Shown here in pieces: positions 16,836 to 25,971 of a DNA stretch of 62,303 nucleotides; position 1 is the stretch's first letter, and each line of letters opens with the position of its first letter. The position numbers and the translations under genes are program-made. Below the pieces are notes generated by a model, which saw only the letters and a program-made list of their open reading frames with translations, had not been told where the DNA came from and ran no database searches. The stretch comes from Arcanobacterium urinimassiliense (lineage in GTDB: Bacteria; Actinomycetota; Actinomycetes; Actinomycetales; Actinomycetaceae), in contig NZ_LT632435.1 of assembly GCF_900119495.1 (NCBI RefSeq), positions 1,616,996 to 1,679,298 on the forward strand, in the 5' to 3' direction.

Positions 16836-19610
16836 TTATTTTTTCGTCGTCTTTTTCCGGCGCGCACCCTTTTTCACCGTCCGCGCCGTTTTGTTACGCC
16901 GTTTTGCCCCGCCTTGAGCCGCAATTTTTAACCGCCGCTCTACCAGTAGTTCTTGCGCCCGCTCTGCTGTCAACTGGTTAATATCTTCTTGCCGCGGCAC
17001 CGAGGCATTTACTTCTCCGTCCGTCACATAGGGGCCAAAACGCCCGTCTTTCAGCAATATCTCTCCACCCGATACCGGATCTTTTCCTAGTTTCGCCAGT
17101 GGCTCTTGCCGAGCCGGCCGGAAAGAACTCTTCGGTTCCCGGAAAATTTCTTCTGCTTCTGCCAGCGTAATCGTGAAAATTTGCTCTTCACTCTGCAAAG
17201 AGCGCGAATCTTTACCTCGCTTCATATAGGGGCCAAAACGCCCGTTGTACACATAAATTGGCTCCCCCGCCGATTCTCCTAACTCCCGCGGCAGGCTAAG
17301 GAGCTGGCAGGCTTGCTCCAAAGTAACCGTATCCGGAGTCATCGAAGCAAAAAGCGAGGCCGTCTTCGGCTTTGGCTTCACTTTCGATATTTTCCCCGTT
17401 GGCGTGAGTTGCACGGCGTCCGGCGGGATAACTTCCGAAACGTAGGGACCAAAACGCCCGTCTTTCACTACGATTTCATATCCAGTAGCGGGATCAGTGC
17501 CAAGAATTTTATCTTCCTGCAAAGTCGTTTCTAAAATTTCCCGCGCTTTTGCTTCCGTTAATTCATCTGGAGCGATATCCGGTGGCAGAGAAGCACGCCG
17601 CTGCACTTCACCATGCGTATCTTGCTCTTCTAGATAAGGCCCATATTTACCAACTCGCACCGCTATCTGTGGAGAAATAGCGATTGTGTTGACGCGGCGC
17701 GCATCAATATCTCCTAATCCGGATACTTGGGCATGCAAACCCGGCTTACCAGATCCACCATTATAAAAATCAGAAAGGTACTCTACGCGTTCTTCTTCTC
17801 CGGCCGCAATTTTGTCTAGATCTTCTTCCATATCGGCAGTGAAATCGTAATCAACCAGATCAGGTAAGTTCTCTTCAAGTAAGCGCACCACGGAAAATGC
17901 TAACCAAGTAGGTAGCAAAGCCTGCCCCTGCTTTTCCACATATCCGCGATCAGTGATGGTGGAAATAGTAGAAGCATAGGTAGAAGGGCGGCCAATACCT
18001 TTCTCTTCCAGCATCTTCACTAGCGAAGCTTCCGTAAAACGCGGGGGCGGAGCCGTTTCGTGCCCAGCAGCTTCCGCAGATTTAGTATTTACCACTTCAC
18101 CTACACTTAGCTGCGGCAACCGGGTGTCTTCTTTTTTCTCTTCGTAACGCTTTGAATCTTTACTTTCTTCGTAGACGGCTAAAAAGCCCGGGGCGGTAAT
18201 TACCGTACCGGCTGCTGCCAGCACAATCTGCATTTTTTCCGCCAAAACTACGGCATTATCTAGTGAATCTGCCGCTACCTCTCCAGAGCTAGCCGCCGAT
18301 GAATTTTCTGCTCCTGATATTTCGGAGCTGCTCAGAGTACGTTCAGCTTGTATTTTTACCGAAGCCGTCTGCCCCCGCGCGTCTTCCATCTGCGAAGCGA
18401 GAGTGCGTTTCCAGATAAGTTCATAAAGTTGATATTCCCGCCCGGAAAGTTGATTCTTAATTTCGCCCGGCGCCCGGAACTGCTCACCTGCGGGGCGAAT
18501 TGCCTCGTGCGCTTCTTGCGCTCCCTTGCTCTTCGTAGCATAAATGCGCGGCTTCTCCGGCAGTGCTTTTGCCCCATAAAGTTCCGCTATCTGAGCTCGC
18601 GCCGCCTGCAAGGCTTGCTGAGAGAGATTCACCGAATCAGTACGCATATAGGTAATAAAACCGTTTTCATAGAGAGACTGTGCCAAACGCATAGTATCGC
18701 GTGAACTGAGGCGCAATTTCCGAGAAGCTTCCTGCTGCAAAGTAGAAGTAGTAAAAGGAGCTGCCGGCCGGCGCTTATAGGGCTTATTATCTACTTCTTG
18801 TACGCTAGCTGTGCCCGAATGTAAAATTTTCGCCAAGGCCTGCGCCGTATTTTCATGTAAAACTCGCACGCCCGCAGCCACTGCTTTCGCAGTTAAGTGC
18901 CCTTGATCGTCAAAATCTTTACCGCGTGCTAAGCGCCCGCCATTCACTTCCGTAACGCGCGCAGAAAATTCACCCGTCTCAGTTTGCAGATAGGCATTCA
19001 CATCCCAATAAGAGGTAGAGCGGAAAGCCATTCTCTCGCGTTCTCTCTCCACAACTATTCGCGTAGCTACTGACTGCACCCGCCCAGCCGAAAGTGCCGG
19101 CGCCACTTTTCTCCACAGCAGCGGCGAGACCTCATATCCGACCAAGCGATCGAGAATACGGCGAGTTTCCTGGGCATCTACTAGTTTGCTATCAATATCC
19201 CGCGTATTCTGCAGAGCTTTTTCTATCGCCTCCGGAGTTATCTCATGAAATACCATGCGCTTCACCGGAATACGAGGGCGTAACGCTTCTAATAAATGCC
19301 AAGCGATTGCTTCCCCTTCGCGGTCTTCGTCGGTAGCCAGATAGAGCTCGTCCGCCGTTTTCAATAGCTTGCGCAGCTCCGCCACTTTTTGCTTTTTATC
19401 AGGATTTATTACGTAGTAGGGTTCAAAATTTTCTTCTATATTGACCGCAAATTTACTATACGGGCCTTTCTTCATTTTTTCGGGCAGCTCAGAGGGACGA
19501 GGTAAATCGCGGATATGCCCCACGCTGGCGGTTACTTCATATTCTTTGCCCAGATACTTGGCAATAGTGCGCGCCTTCGCCGGTGATTCCACAATTACCA
19601 GTTTTGTCAC
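16836..19610 (-). CDS. topA: DNA topoisomerase I
   Basis: Type IA topoisomerase of 924 aa that relaxes negative supercoils. The Toprim domain begins at KLVIVESPAKA with Glu8 and continues with ATDEDREGEA; the catalytic Tyr is about residue 321 in TYMRTDS. The C-terminal third lacks zinc-finger cysteines. It has instead a series of actinobacterial repeats built around DGRFGPYV or NGRFGPYM, at least four copies, and a Lys/Arg-rich tail (KKGARRKKTTKK) that in relatives supports processive relaxation. Acid- and Ser-rich segments lie around residues 430-460. GTG start with GAGGGAGAG upstream. It heads the topA-tmk-holB-TAP hydrolase unit. Confidence 0.96.
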   Translation of the reverse strand: MTKLVIVESPAKARTIAKYLGKEYEVTASVGHIRDLPRPSELPEKMKKGPYSKFAVNIEENFEPYYVINPDKKQKVAELRKLLKTADELYLATDEDREGEAIAWHLLEALRPRIPVKRMVFHEITPEAIEKALQNTRDIDSKLVDAQETRRILDRLVGYEVSPLLWRKVAPALSAGRVQSVATRIVVERERERMAFRSTSYWDVNAYLQTETGEFSARVTEVNGGRLARGKDFDDQGHLTAKAVAAGVRVLHENTAQALAKILHSGTASVQEVDNKPYKRRPAAPFTTSTLQQEASRKLRLSSRDTMRLAQSLYENGFITYMRTDSVNLSQQALQAARAQIAELYGAKALPEKPRIYATKSKGAQEAHEAIRPAGEQFRAPGEIKNQLSGREYQLYELIWKRTLASQMEDARGQTASVKIQAERTLSSSEISGAENSSAASSGEVAADSLDNAVVLAEKMQIVLAAAGTVITAPGFLAVYEESKDSKRYEEKKEDTRLPQLSVGEVVNTKSAEAAGHETAPPPRFTEASLVKMLEEKGIGRPSTYASTISTITDRGYVEKQGQALLPTWLAFSVVRLLEENLPDLVDYDFTADMEEDLDKIAAGEEERVEYLSDFYNGGSGKPGLHAQVSGLGDIDARRVNTIAISPQIAVRVGKYGPYLEEQDTHGEVQRRASLPPDIAPDELTEAKAREILETTLQEDKILGTDPATGYEIVVKDGRFGPYVSEVIPPDAVQLTPTGKISKVKPKPKTASLFASMTPDTVTLEQACQLLSLPRELGESAGEPIYVYNGRFGPYMKRGKDSRSLQSEEQIFTITLAEAEEIFREPKSSFRPARQEPLAKLGKDPVSGGEILLKDGRFGPYVTDGEVNASVPRQEDINQLTAERAQELLVERRLKIAAQGGAKRRNKTARTVKKGARRKKTTKK

Positions 19611-19869
19611 GATATCTCTCCCTCAAATTTTTCCCCGCGCCGGCGGTAGGTAATAAGAAACTAATACGCGCGGGGCAACCGCCGATTTTTAACTTACCCC
19701 ATTTTCAATATAAAGCGAAAAATATTTATATTTCTTAATTCCAGTACGATACGGCAAATAACTAAGAATTTCTCTTTATAGCTATTTTCTTGCTCGCGGA
19801 ACCGCGCTCTTCAGAACCCTACTTTCGGCACCGAACTCCCCGTGACTATTCCGCTACGGGACTTTATAT

Positions 19870-20295
19870 CTAACTAGCTACCGGACCCGCCACTGCCCGC
19901 GCCGTAATTTTTCTCCCCCAACCTAAAAAAGGTGGATCTGCTTCCAGAGCGACCACCACTTTTTCTTCTGCAATATGGCAGGAGCACTCCGCAGCAGACG
20001 CTAATTCCTGCACCTTTTGGCAAGCAGCTGCCGCGTCTCCCGTATTTTGCACGATTTGTGCGCCAGCCAGAGCCGCCAAATCGGCAGTATTCTGCAATTG
20101 CCCTATTTTAGCGGCACTGAGGCTGAACTGCGCCACCAATCCAGTTAAAAAAATAACTACACAGATAGCCACCGCCACGAAGGGCGTAACCATTCCCTTT
20201 TCACCTGGATTTTTAGCAAAGCTTTCTGCTAAATTTTCCACCAAATTTTTGCCAAATTTTCCAGCCTGTTTATTTATCCTACTGAGTGCCCTCAT
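19870..20295 (-). CDS. TadE-like secretion-neighbourhood protein with one membrane helix
   Basis: A 141-aa protein matching the actinobacterial helicase/secretion-neighbourhood TadE-like family. A basic N-terminus is followed by GMVTPFVAVAICVVIFLTG, a pilin-like hydrophobic helix near residues 35-60, then a short extracellular part with QNTADLAALAGAQ, typical of TadG-type proteins. The Glu expected five residues after the Gly of pilin-like leaders is replaced by Phe. It has three cysteines near residues 91-106. It is the last gene of the Tad locus and probably a minor pseudopilin or assembly factor. Confidence 0.8.
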   Translation of the reverse strand: MRALSRINKQAGKFGKNLVENLAESFAKNPGEKGMVTPFVAVAICVVIFLTGLVAQFSLSAAKIGQLQNTADLAALAGAQIVQNTGDAAAACQKVQELASAAECSCHIAEEKVVVALEADPPFLGWGRKITARAVAGPVAS

Positions 20296-20317
20296 TTTGC
20301 CAGTTCCTTTGCGTCTT

Positions 20318-20668
20318 TTATTCTGCTGGTTCCATTACCACCTGATATGCCGAATAAAAATTTATCTTCAAGTAGCGAAAAATCCCCATCCCGGGTTTCT
20401 TTATCGCAATTTTGACGGTGTCAGCATTCGTATCTATCTGCATGCGCGCATTTTCTCCCGCATTGGCGCGCACAATTTTCTCCGCTTTTTCTGCATCGGC
20501 GTATAGAGAATAGGAACGGGCGGCCGCGCGCGCCGCATTATCTACTACCGCCACATTTATACTCTGAAAAATTCCAGATACGCAGAAAAGCACTACTAAT
20601 AGAAATACCGGCATAGTAAGAGCCCACTCCACACTCACCATTCCAGATTCCGCTCTTCTATTTTTCAT
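20318..20668 (-). CDS. TadE-family pseudopilin
   Basis: A 116-aa minor pilin-like protein. The leader ESG|MVSVEW has the Gly and the Glu at +5 that characterise Tad prepilins, followed by a membrane helix (about 15-35). DNAARAAARSYSL is the conserved TadE segment. It is likely matured by a prepilin peptidase, which is not in this window, and used in Flp pilus assembly. It lies 22 nt upstream of the TadE-like gene on the same strand. Confidence 0.85.
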   Translation of the reverse strand: MKNRRAESGMVSVEWALTMPVFLLVVLFCVSGIFQSINVAVVDNAARAAARSYSLYADAEKAEKIVRANAGENARMQIDTNADTVKIAIKKPGMGIFRYLKINFYSAYQVVMEPAE

Positions 20669-20787
20669 TTTTATTTTTCATTTCTATTCTTCATTTCCCC
20701 GCCTTATAAAATTTCAGATTTTCCGGGGAAGCTAGCCGGAGCACCTCTTAGATACCAGTGCCCGCGGCCGCCCCTCCGTATATGAAA

Positions 20788-20979
20788 TCAGCCTAAAGAG
20801 AGCAAAGTGCGGAATATATTCACGATTAAATCCCGAAACCACTCTTGCTTAGCTAGCCAAATCAAGATCCCAGCTATTCCAGTGGTTGCCACCGTACCGA
20901 GGGCATACTCCGCCGTCACCATTCCGCGCTCTGCACGCAGCATCCCGGAGGAAATTTTTTTAAACATTCTATTTTTCAT
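20788..20979 (-). CDS. Flp-pilin-like DUF4244 protein
   Basis: A 63-aa protein. The ATG at 20979 has an excellent AAGGAGAA 8 nt upstream; a longer in-frame extension to 21165 has no such signal and is rejected. The sequence around residues 18-24, G|MVTAEY, fits the Flp prepilin cleavage consensus G-x(4)-E-Y, with a hydrophobic helix (ALGTVATTGIAGILIWLA) after it. The family is annotated only as DUF4244, but its motif, size and place next to TadB/TadC and TadE suggest it is the major pilin of the locus. Confidence 0.85.
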   Translation of the reverse strand: MKNRMFKKISSGMLRAERGMVTAEYALGTVATTGIAGILIWLAKQEWFRDLIVNIFRTLLSLG

Positions 20980-21204
20980 TGCAGATTCTCCTTTTAATGG
21001 TTTTACTCTGCCGGCTACTGCAGGCAGGTATCGCTTTGCGATAGAGCAAGCATCGCTTAATTTCGCGCGGAGAATTGGCGCGGTTGTTATCTTGTGTATT
21101 GCAGCTTTACTTGTAGGCCTTGTGGAAAAATAACAACCTCTTTTTCGAAAATCTGTAAACGCCACGCCAGCCAGTAAGTAAAAATTGGGGGAAGAGCCTG
21201 GCTT

Positions 21205-21738
21205 TTAAAAAATTTTTTCTCCCGCTCCGACCACTATTGGAAATACTCCGATTAGCATAAAAGCGGGGAGAAAACAGGATACCAACGGAATAACTAGACG
21301 AGCACCGAGGCGAGCTGCCGCCTCTTTAGCTCGGCGGGCACGCGTCAAGCGCAAAGTTAAAGCACTGCGCTCTAGAAGCGCCACCGGAGCCGCTCCCTGA
21401 TTCCAAGCCGGCTCCAAGGCTGCAGCTAGATCTCGATAGCGTGGCGACGTATTTTCCCAAGCCTCTTCCCAATCCGCTCCGAGCAGCAATGCTTTACTCA
21501 CTTCGGCGAGAGAACGAGCAGAGAAATTAGCATTTTCTTCGTCCAGAGCCTCTCCCACCGCAGCCAGAGCACCGGGAATAGAATGGCCAGCTCGAAAAGA
21601 AGCCGCAGCTAGATCAAGAATAATACTTCTATCTACCAAGATCGGGGCCGCCGGAAAAGAAAAAGAAAAACGGCGCAGCGGCGGTGCTAGGCAAGCCCAG
21701 ATTAAAAATACTGCCCAGATTAAGTACATAATTTTCAC
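21205..21738 (-). CDS. TadC-like type II secretion system F-domain protein
   Basis: A 177-aa inner-membrane protein with a short N-terminal helix, a cytoplasmic T2SS-F domain (GHSIPGALAAVGEAL; AAALEPAWNQGAAP), and a C-terminal membrane helix ending VVGAGEKIF. Shorter than proteobacterial TadC, as is usual in the actinobacterial locus. It would form the pilus assembly platform with the TadB-like protein encoded just upstream. Confidence 0.8.
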   Translation of the reverse strand: MKIMYLIWAVFLIWACLAPPLRRFSFSFPAAPILVDRSIILDLAAASFRAGHSIPGALAAVGEALDEENANFSARSLAEVSKALLLGADWEEAWENTSPRYRDLAAALEPAWNQGAAPVALLERSALTLRLTRARRAKEAAARLGARLVIPLVSCFLPAFMLIGVFPIVVGAGEKIF

Positions 21739-21771
21739 TTCCTTATTTTCGCTCCCTTATTTTCACTTCCT

Positions 21772-22443
21772 TTAAGAATCTTCGTGCCTCGCTTGCACTA
21801 CCATCTTTTTCACCAGTAGTATCCCCGCTATTTCTGCCCCCGCTCCGCCGAGTAGCGCTAGATTCCCTAACCTCGTAGCAAAAAGAAATTCCAGTACATC
21901 GATTCCGAAAGCGTAGCCGAGTAAAAATCCTCCGAACGGGAGAGCAGCTAGTATGCGGGCGGAGCTGACGGGGCCGGCGAGAGCTACTTGCCGAGCTGAA
22001 TGTGCCGCCGCCGCTTCGGTGATGCTGGTGGCGCAGGAATCTAAAATTTCTGCCACCGGAGCTCCACTCCCGTTTCCGAGACGGCAAACTGCGAAAACTG
22101 CAGGTAAAGAATCAAAGAATGCGGGAGGAATCCGGCGGCGAAAACGCTGCAACCGGTTTAGCGAAAAAATTTCTCCTAATACTTCCGGCACCCCTTGCGA
22201 ATCGAGCTGTGTATTTTCCCCTAAATTATGCCGCCGCAGGGTCTGTGCCCACGCTTGAGCGGGGCTAGCTCCGCAGCGTAAACGCGTGGCCACCTCCGTC
22301 ACCACTAAACCCATATCGGGGAAAGAGGTTTTGCGCCGTGGTAAGCGCCGTTTAATTCGCGAAAATTTTCGGCGTACTTGCCGTGCCGGCAGCGTGGTGA
22401 TTGCTACGGCCCACACTAAAATTACTAATAAAAAAGGAATCAT
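21772..22443 (-). CDS. TadB-like type II secretion system F-domain protein
   Basis: A 223-aa platform protein. An N-terminal membrane helix (about 2-18) precedes a basic loop, the T2SS-F segment TRLRCGASPAQAWAQTL with CRLGNGSGAPVAEILDSCATSITEAAAA, then two hydrophobic helices near 160-210. It starts 17 nt after the ATPase gene and lies 33 nt before the TadC-like gene, so the three are one transcription unit. Confidence 0.82.
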   Translation of the reverse strand: MIPFLLVILVWAVAITTLPARQVRRKFSRIKRRLPRRKTSFPDMGLVVTEVATRLRCGASPAQAWAQTLRRHNLGENTQLDSQGVPEVLGEIFSLNRLQRFRRRIPPAFFDSLPAVFAVCRLGNGSGAPVAEILDSCATSITEAAAAHSARQVALAGPVSSARILAALPFGGFLLGYAFGIDVLEFLFATRLGNLALLGGAGAEIAGILLVKKMVVQARHEDS

Positions 22444-22460
22444 TTTCTCCGCCTATTTCC

Positions 22461-23600
22461 CTAATCCTTTTCTAAAGAAAAACGCTCTGCCAGGCGGCAA
22501 AAAGCCGGGGTAAATTCAATATCTTTCCCCTGCACTTCCACTGCTATTTCGGTATAAAGTTCTCCTCGGCGCCGCTCCAAGACCGCTATTTGCGAGATAT
22601 AACGCCGCGCTCCGCCACGGCGAATATGAATTACCGCATCTAAAGCTGCGGCCGCCTGTGCCGCTACCGTAGCTTCCTGCATATCCGCTAAAGCTCCGAG
22701 CGCTACTAAGCGCGCCGGCACGTCTAACGCTGAATTGGCGTGGATAGTGGCCCATCCTCCCTCATGCCCCGTATTTAAGGCTCCGAGCACATCGCGCACT
22801 TCTGCGCCTCGGCATTCACCTAGCACCAACCGATCTGGGCGCATTCGCATGGCGGCGCGCACCAGCGAACTCATAGAAATAGCCCCCGCTCCTTGCACAT
22901 TGGCGTGCCGCACTTGTAAATGCACCACATGCGGATGCGCTGGGCGCAACTCCGCTGCTTCTTCGATAATAAGGATTCTTTCTTCTGCCGGCACCAAGGA
23001 AAGCATGGCGTTTAGAAAAGTAGTCTTCCCCGCACCCGTTGCACCGGAAATTATTACATTGGCCCGCTGTGCCACTAATTGGCACAACAGCTTTTCCAAC
23101 TGCGGATGTATGGAATTATTTGCCAGTAAATCTCCTAGTTCTAGGCGCTGCTGCCGGTGTTTCCGCAGCGAAATTAAAGTGCCTTCTGCGGCAATTGGCG
23201 GTAGCACGGCGTGCAGGCGAATACCGGAAGCAAAAGTGCCGTCTACTATCGGGCTGGCATCGTCGAGCCGCTGCCCACAACTCGCTGCGAGCCGTACTGC
23301 TAGAGCGCGCACCCCTGCTTCACTTTGCAGTTGCCGATCTGCTACCGGTACTTTTTCCAGTCCGCGGCCTCTATCTACCCAAACTTGCCCCGCCCCGTTT
23401 ACCAGCACATCTGTAGTTTCTAGCTCCTCTAGCAACGGCATAAGCGTAATGCCGGCACCCGCGAGCTCTGTGCGCACCCGCGAGCGCATATTAGCCAACT
23501 CTTCAGTATAGAGTGCCGGTATTTCCGCTAGCGCCTGCGGCAAAGGCTCTCCGGCTGCTAAACGAGCGCGAATTTTTTGTAGATCGTTTTTTACCGGCAT
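22461..23600 (-). CDS. TadA/CpaF-type pilus assembly ATPase
   Basis: Secretion ATPase of 379 aa that powers Flp pilus assembly. Walker A is SGATGAGKTTFLNAML, the Asp-box region is ILIIEEAAELRP, and Walker B with the following signature is RPDRLVLGECRGAEV. The His-box region is GHEGGWATIHAN. The N-terminal part (EELETTDVLVNGAGQVWVDRGRG) is the usual CpaF N-domain. Spacing to the CpaE-like gene is 3 nt. It would sit on the cytoplasmic face with the TadB/TadC proteins. Confidence 0.93.
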   Translation of the reverse strand: MPVKNDLQKIRARLAAGEPLPQALAEIPALYTEELANMRSRVRTELAGAGITLMPLLEELETTDVLVNGAGQVWVDRGRGLEKVPVADRQLQSEAGVRALAVRLAASCGQRLDDASPIVDGTFASGIRLHAVLPPIAAEGTLISLRKHRQQRLELGDLLANNSIHPQLEKLLCQLVAQRANVIISGATGAGKTTFLNAMLSLVPAEERILIIEEAAELRPAHPHVVHLQVRHANVQGAGAISMSSLVRAAMRMRPDRLVLGECRGAEVRDVLGALNTGHEGGWATIHANSALDVPARLVALGALADMQEATVAAQAAAALDAVIHIRRGGARRYISQIAVLERRRGELYTEIAVEVQGKDIEFTPAFCRLAERFSLEKD

Positions 23601-23603
23601 TTT

Positions 23604-24614
23604 TCACTCGCGTAAAAATTTCTGGCAGATTACCCGCACGTCTTGGTCAGTCAGCGATTTCTGCCGATCGCCGGGAGTAATTCCGTGCTCTATATCGGCA
23701 GAAAAATTTCGGCTGTGCCGCAGTCGATATACTTCCTCGAGCTGTAGCGATTTCTTTATATAGGCGAGTTGATTCTGCGATTTCGCATTCACTGCCGCCA
23801 CCGCCACCGGCACCTCTCTACCGAGCTGTTGCAGCTTTAATTCAGCTTGTGCGAGCGCCAAATTAGAAACGGCGCTTACCAATAAAATGTAGTCGCACCA
23901 CTCTAACCACGAATTTTCTGCCGGAGAGATAGGAGCCGCCGGCGATAGATCGAGAATCGTCCACTCATTTACCTGTGCCAGAGCTGCTATTGCTTTTATG
24001 CCATTATCGTTATCTAGCGGGACGCCACCGCGCTCATCAGCGGAGAGAAATTTAATTGATTTCCAGCTCGGTAGCGCATTTTGTAAACGCCCAGCCAGAA
24101 GTGAGCCATCTCCTTGCAGATCTGCCCAGCGTTTCCCCGGGGTATCTACTGCTCCTAAGAGCAGCTCTATTCCTGCCGAGGCAGGATTCATATCCAATAC
24201 GGCTATCTGCTCATTGGTAGCGAGCCGGCGGGCTAACCAGAGAGCTAGTACCGATACTCCACAGCCTCCTTGGGCGCCAATCACGCCGAGCACTTTCCCG
24301 CGTATAGTGGCTCCCACTGCCACCATCAGCTCCAAAATATCGGAGGTATCTTGCCGGTAATCTAGTTGCAACTGCCCTTTTGCAAAATAAGGGGCAAAAA
24401 GTTCGTGAAAATGCGCCGTCACTTTTCCTTCTGGGCAACCAACTGTGGTGAAGTTAAGGATTCCTTGGGAATGAGAAAATTTTTCGGCGTATTTAATATC
24501 GATACCTACTATTTCTGCCAAACGCGCAAGCTCGGCATAGGCTTCTTTATCGGTGCCACTATAGATAAGTGAGTGGAGAGATGCCTCTGGCTGCAACGAA
24601 ATTTCCTTTTTCAT
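23604..24614 (-). CDS. CpaE/Ssd-like MinD-family ATPase of the Tad locus
   Basis: A 336-aa protein. The ATG at 24614 was chosen for AGGA 8 nt upstream; earlier in-frame starts lack this. The C-terminal half is a ParA/MinD-like domain with a deviant P-loop GVIGAQGGCGVSVLAL (Ser-Val instead of Lys-Thr at its end), followed by AVLDMNPASAGIELLLG and ILDLSPAAP. The N-terminal half resembles the receiver-like domain of CpaE. In mycobacteria the member at this position is Ssd, linked to septum site control; in other Tad systems CpaE positions the pilus machine. Loss of the P-loop Lys/Thr suggests weak or no ATP hydrolysis. Confidence 0.82.
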   Translation of the reverse strand: MKKEISLQPEASLHSLIYSGTDKEAYAELARLAEIVGIDIKYAEKFSHSQGILNFTTVGCPEGKVTAHFHELFAPYFAKGQLQLDYRQDTSDILELMVAVGATIRGKVLGVIGAQGGCGVSVLALWLARRLATNEQIAVLDMNPASAGIELLLGAVDTPGKRWADLQGDGSLLAGRLQNALPSWKSIKFLSADERGGVPLDNDNGIKAIAALAQVNEWTILDLSPAAPISPAENSWLEWCDYILLVSAVSNLALAQAELKLQQLGREVPVAVAAVNAKSQNQLAYIKKSLQLEEVYRLRHSRNFSADIEHGITPGDRQKSLTDQDVRVICQKFLRE

Positions 24615-24841
24615 ATCTAGCATCCTGCTACAGATGTAAAAACCTAGAAGCTCACTATTCTCCCCTTGTGTATATCGCGAGTTTTCCACCGCCCCTTCAC
24701 CAAAGATAAAAATAGCTAGATTTTACCGCGGAAAAGACGTGGTTTTCCCTACCTTTTTAAGGCACGCCGACACAGGTATCAGAATTTTTCGGCTCTGCAC
24801 GGTAGCGTCAATGCTAGATATAAGTAGGCAAGGAGTAAAAA

Positions 24842-25924
24842 GTGCATACACCAACTGATCCTTATAACTCGGCAGATGCGGATAATCCAGAAGAAACAGT
24901 GCTCGACCCCATCGAAGAAGGTCAGGCAGAAAATGCCGATGCCCAGCCAGCTTATGGGCAAGCTGACGAATTAGCTTGGGAAAAAGCCTTTACGGGAGAA
25001 AGTGCTGCCACTACCGGCGCCGAAGAAGAATCGAGCGAGAGCGCAGATTTCCATAATCTACCTCCCGAGATGCGCAGCAACGCCACTTTGCACGACGTAA
25101 TGTCGGCTCATTCAGCCGAGGAATCGGCTTTCCCACCGGCGCCGCCATTTTTAGCAGCCGAAGAACCACCAGCTGCGCCCGAGCTCGAATTCCCCGAGCC
25201 TACTTCTTCGGAACTTGAATTTTCGGATTCTCTAGCAGCTGGAGAATCCACTCCAGCAGCAGCTGACTCCGCGCAGGCGGAGGAAGTGGCGAATCACGAG
25301 CACTGGGCGGCCGATCCAGGAGATGTGGCCGGCACGCCGGCACCTTATGTGCCAGACGCACCTCCGAGCCGTTTCAGCGCACATATCGCCGTATTTTTTG
25401 CCACCCTCGTGCTTATACCCATAGCTTGGTATCTGATTTCTGACGCCGGAGTCCGCCTCAATCTGGTGACGGATAATCCGTGGGATACGGGGCATATTAA
25501 CTTTGCAGCTCTCCTTGAACTAGCTGGCGGAATGATTGCTCTGGCAATGATTGCCCTCATGGCGCGGCTCTCTTCTCTCGGCGGACAAGTCTGGGGAATT
25601 GTGCTCACTCTCTTGGGGCTAGCAGCCGTCATCGTACCTGGGCAAGCTGCGGCACTTATCGAGCGCTTAGATAAAGCTATCGGCGGATTCAATCCTTTCA
25701 CGGGAAATGTGGTGCATCACCTCGGACTCGATTTAGGCTCCGGGCGGATAGCTATTTTCGGATTTTTGCTCTTCATATTTGCTCTCGCTATTCATGGGGC
25801 CCGCAAACGTAGCGCTGCCCGGCAAGAAATTTTGCTGCGCCGTGAACTGGCACTTCCTCAGTACGAGCAGGATCATAAATCGGCTCCCGCTGAGTCAGAC
25901 CCCGCTGCCCCCGCAGCTGAGTAA
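24842..25924 (+). CDS. Acidic-tailed four-helix membrane protein of unknown function
   Basis: A 360-aa protein I cannot name. The first 180 residues are highly acidic and rich in Glu, Ala and Pro, probably disordered and cytoplasmic. Four membrane helices follow (about 182-205, 222-240, 250-275, 300-322), with a basic end (GARKRSAARQ) and a short acidic Pro/Ala tail. GTG start with AAGGAG 6 nt upstream. It is divergent from the Tad operon and 47 nt before the EphE-like hydrolase, with which it may be co-transcribed. In the comparable mycobacterial region a membrane protease (MarP) stands nearby, but no protease motif is seen here. Confidence 0.75.
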   Translation: MHTPTDPYNSADADNPEETVLDPIEEGQAENADAQPAYGQADELAWEKAFTGESAATTGAEEESSESADFHNLPPEMRSNATLHDVMSAHSAEESAFPPAPPFLAAEEPPAAPELEFPEPTSSELEFSDSLAAGESTPAAADSAQAEEVANHEHWAADPGDVAGTPAPYVPDAPPSRFSAHIAVFFATLVLIPIAWYLISDAGVRLNLVTDNPWDTGHINFAALLELAGGMIALAMIALMARLSSLGGQVWGIVLTLLGLAAVIVPGQAAALIERLDKAIGGFNPFTGNVVHHLGLDLGSGRIAIFGFLLFIFALAIHGARKRSAARQEILLRRELALPQYEQDHKSAPAESDPAAPAAE

Positions 25925-25971
25925 TCGCAAAATAGCAGATAAAGCAAACAGATAAACAGAGAGGCGCTTTT

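Noticed and set aside
20807-21133. Plus-strand frame opposite the DUF4244 gene
   Set aside because: It is the mirror of a well supported pilin-like gene with a strong ribosome site on the other strand, and its protein looks random.
22735-23511. Long plus-strand frame opposite the Tad ATPase
   Set aside because: It lies wholly inside the gene for the ATPase, with low-complexity Ser/Arg/Cys composition typical of an antisense frame.
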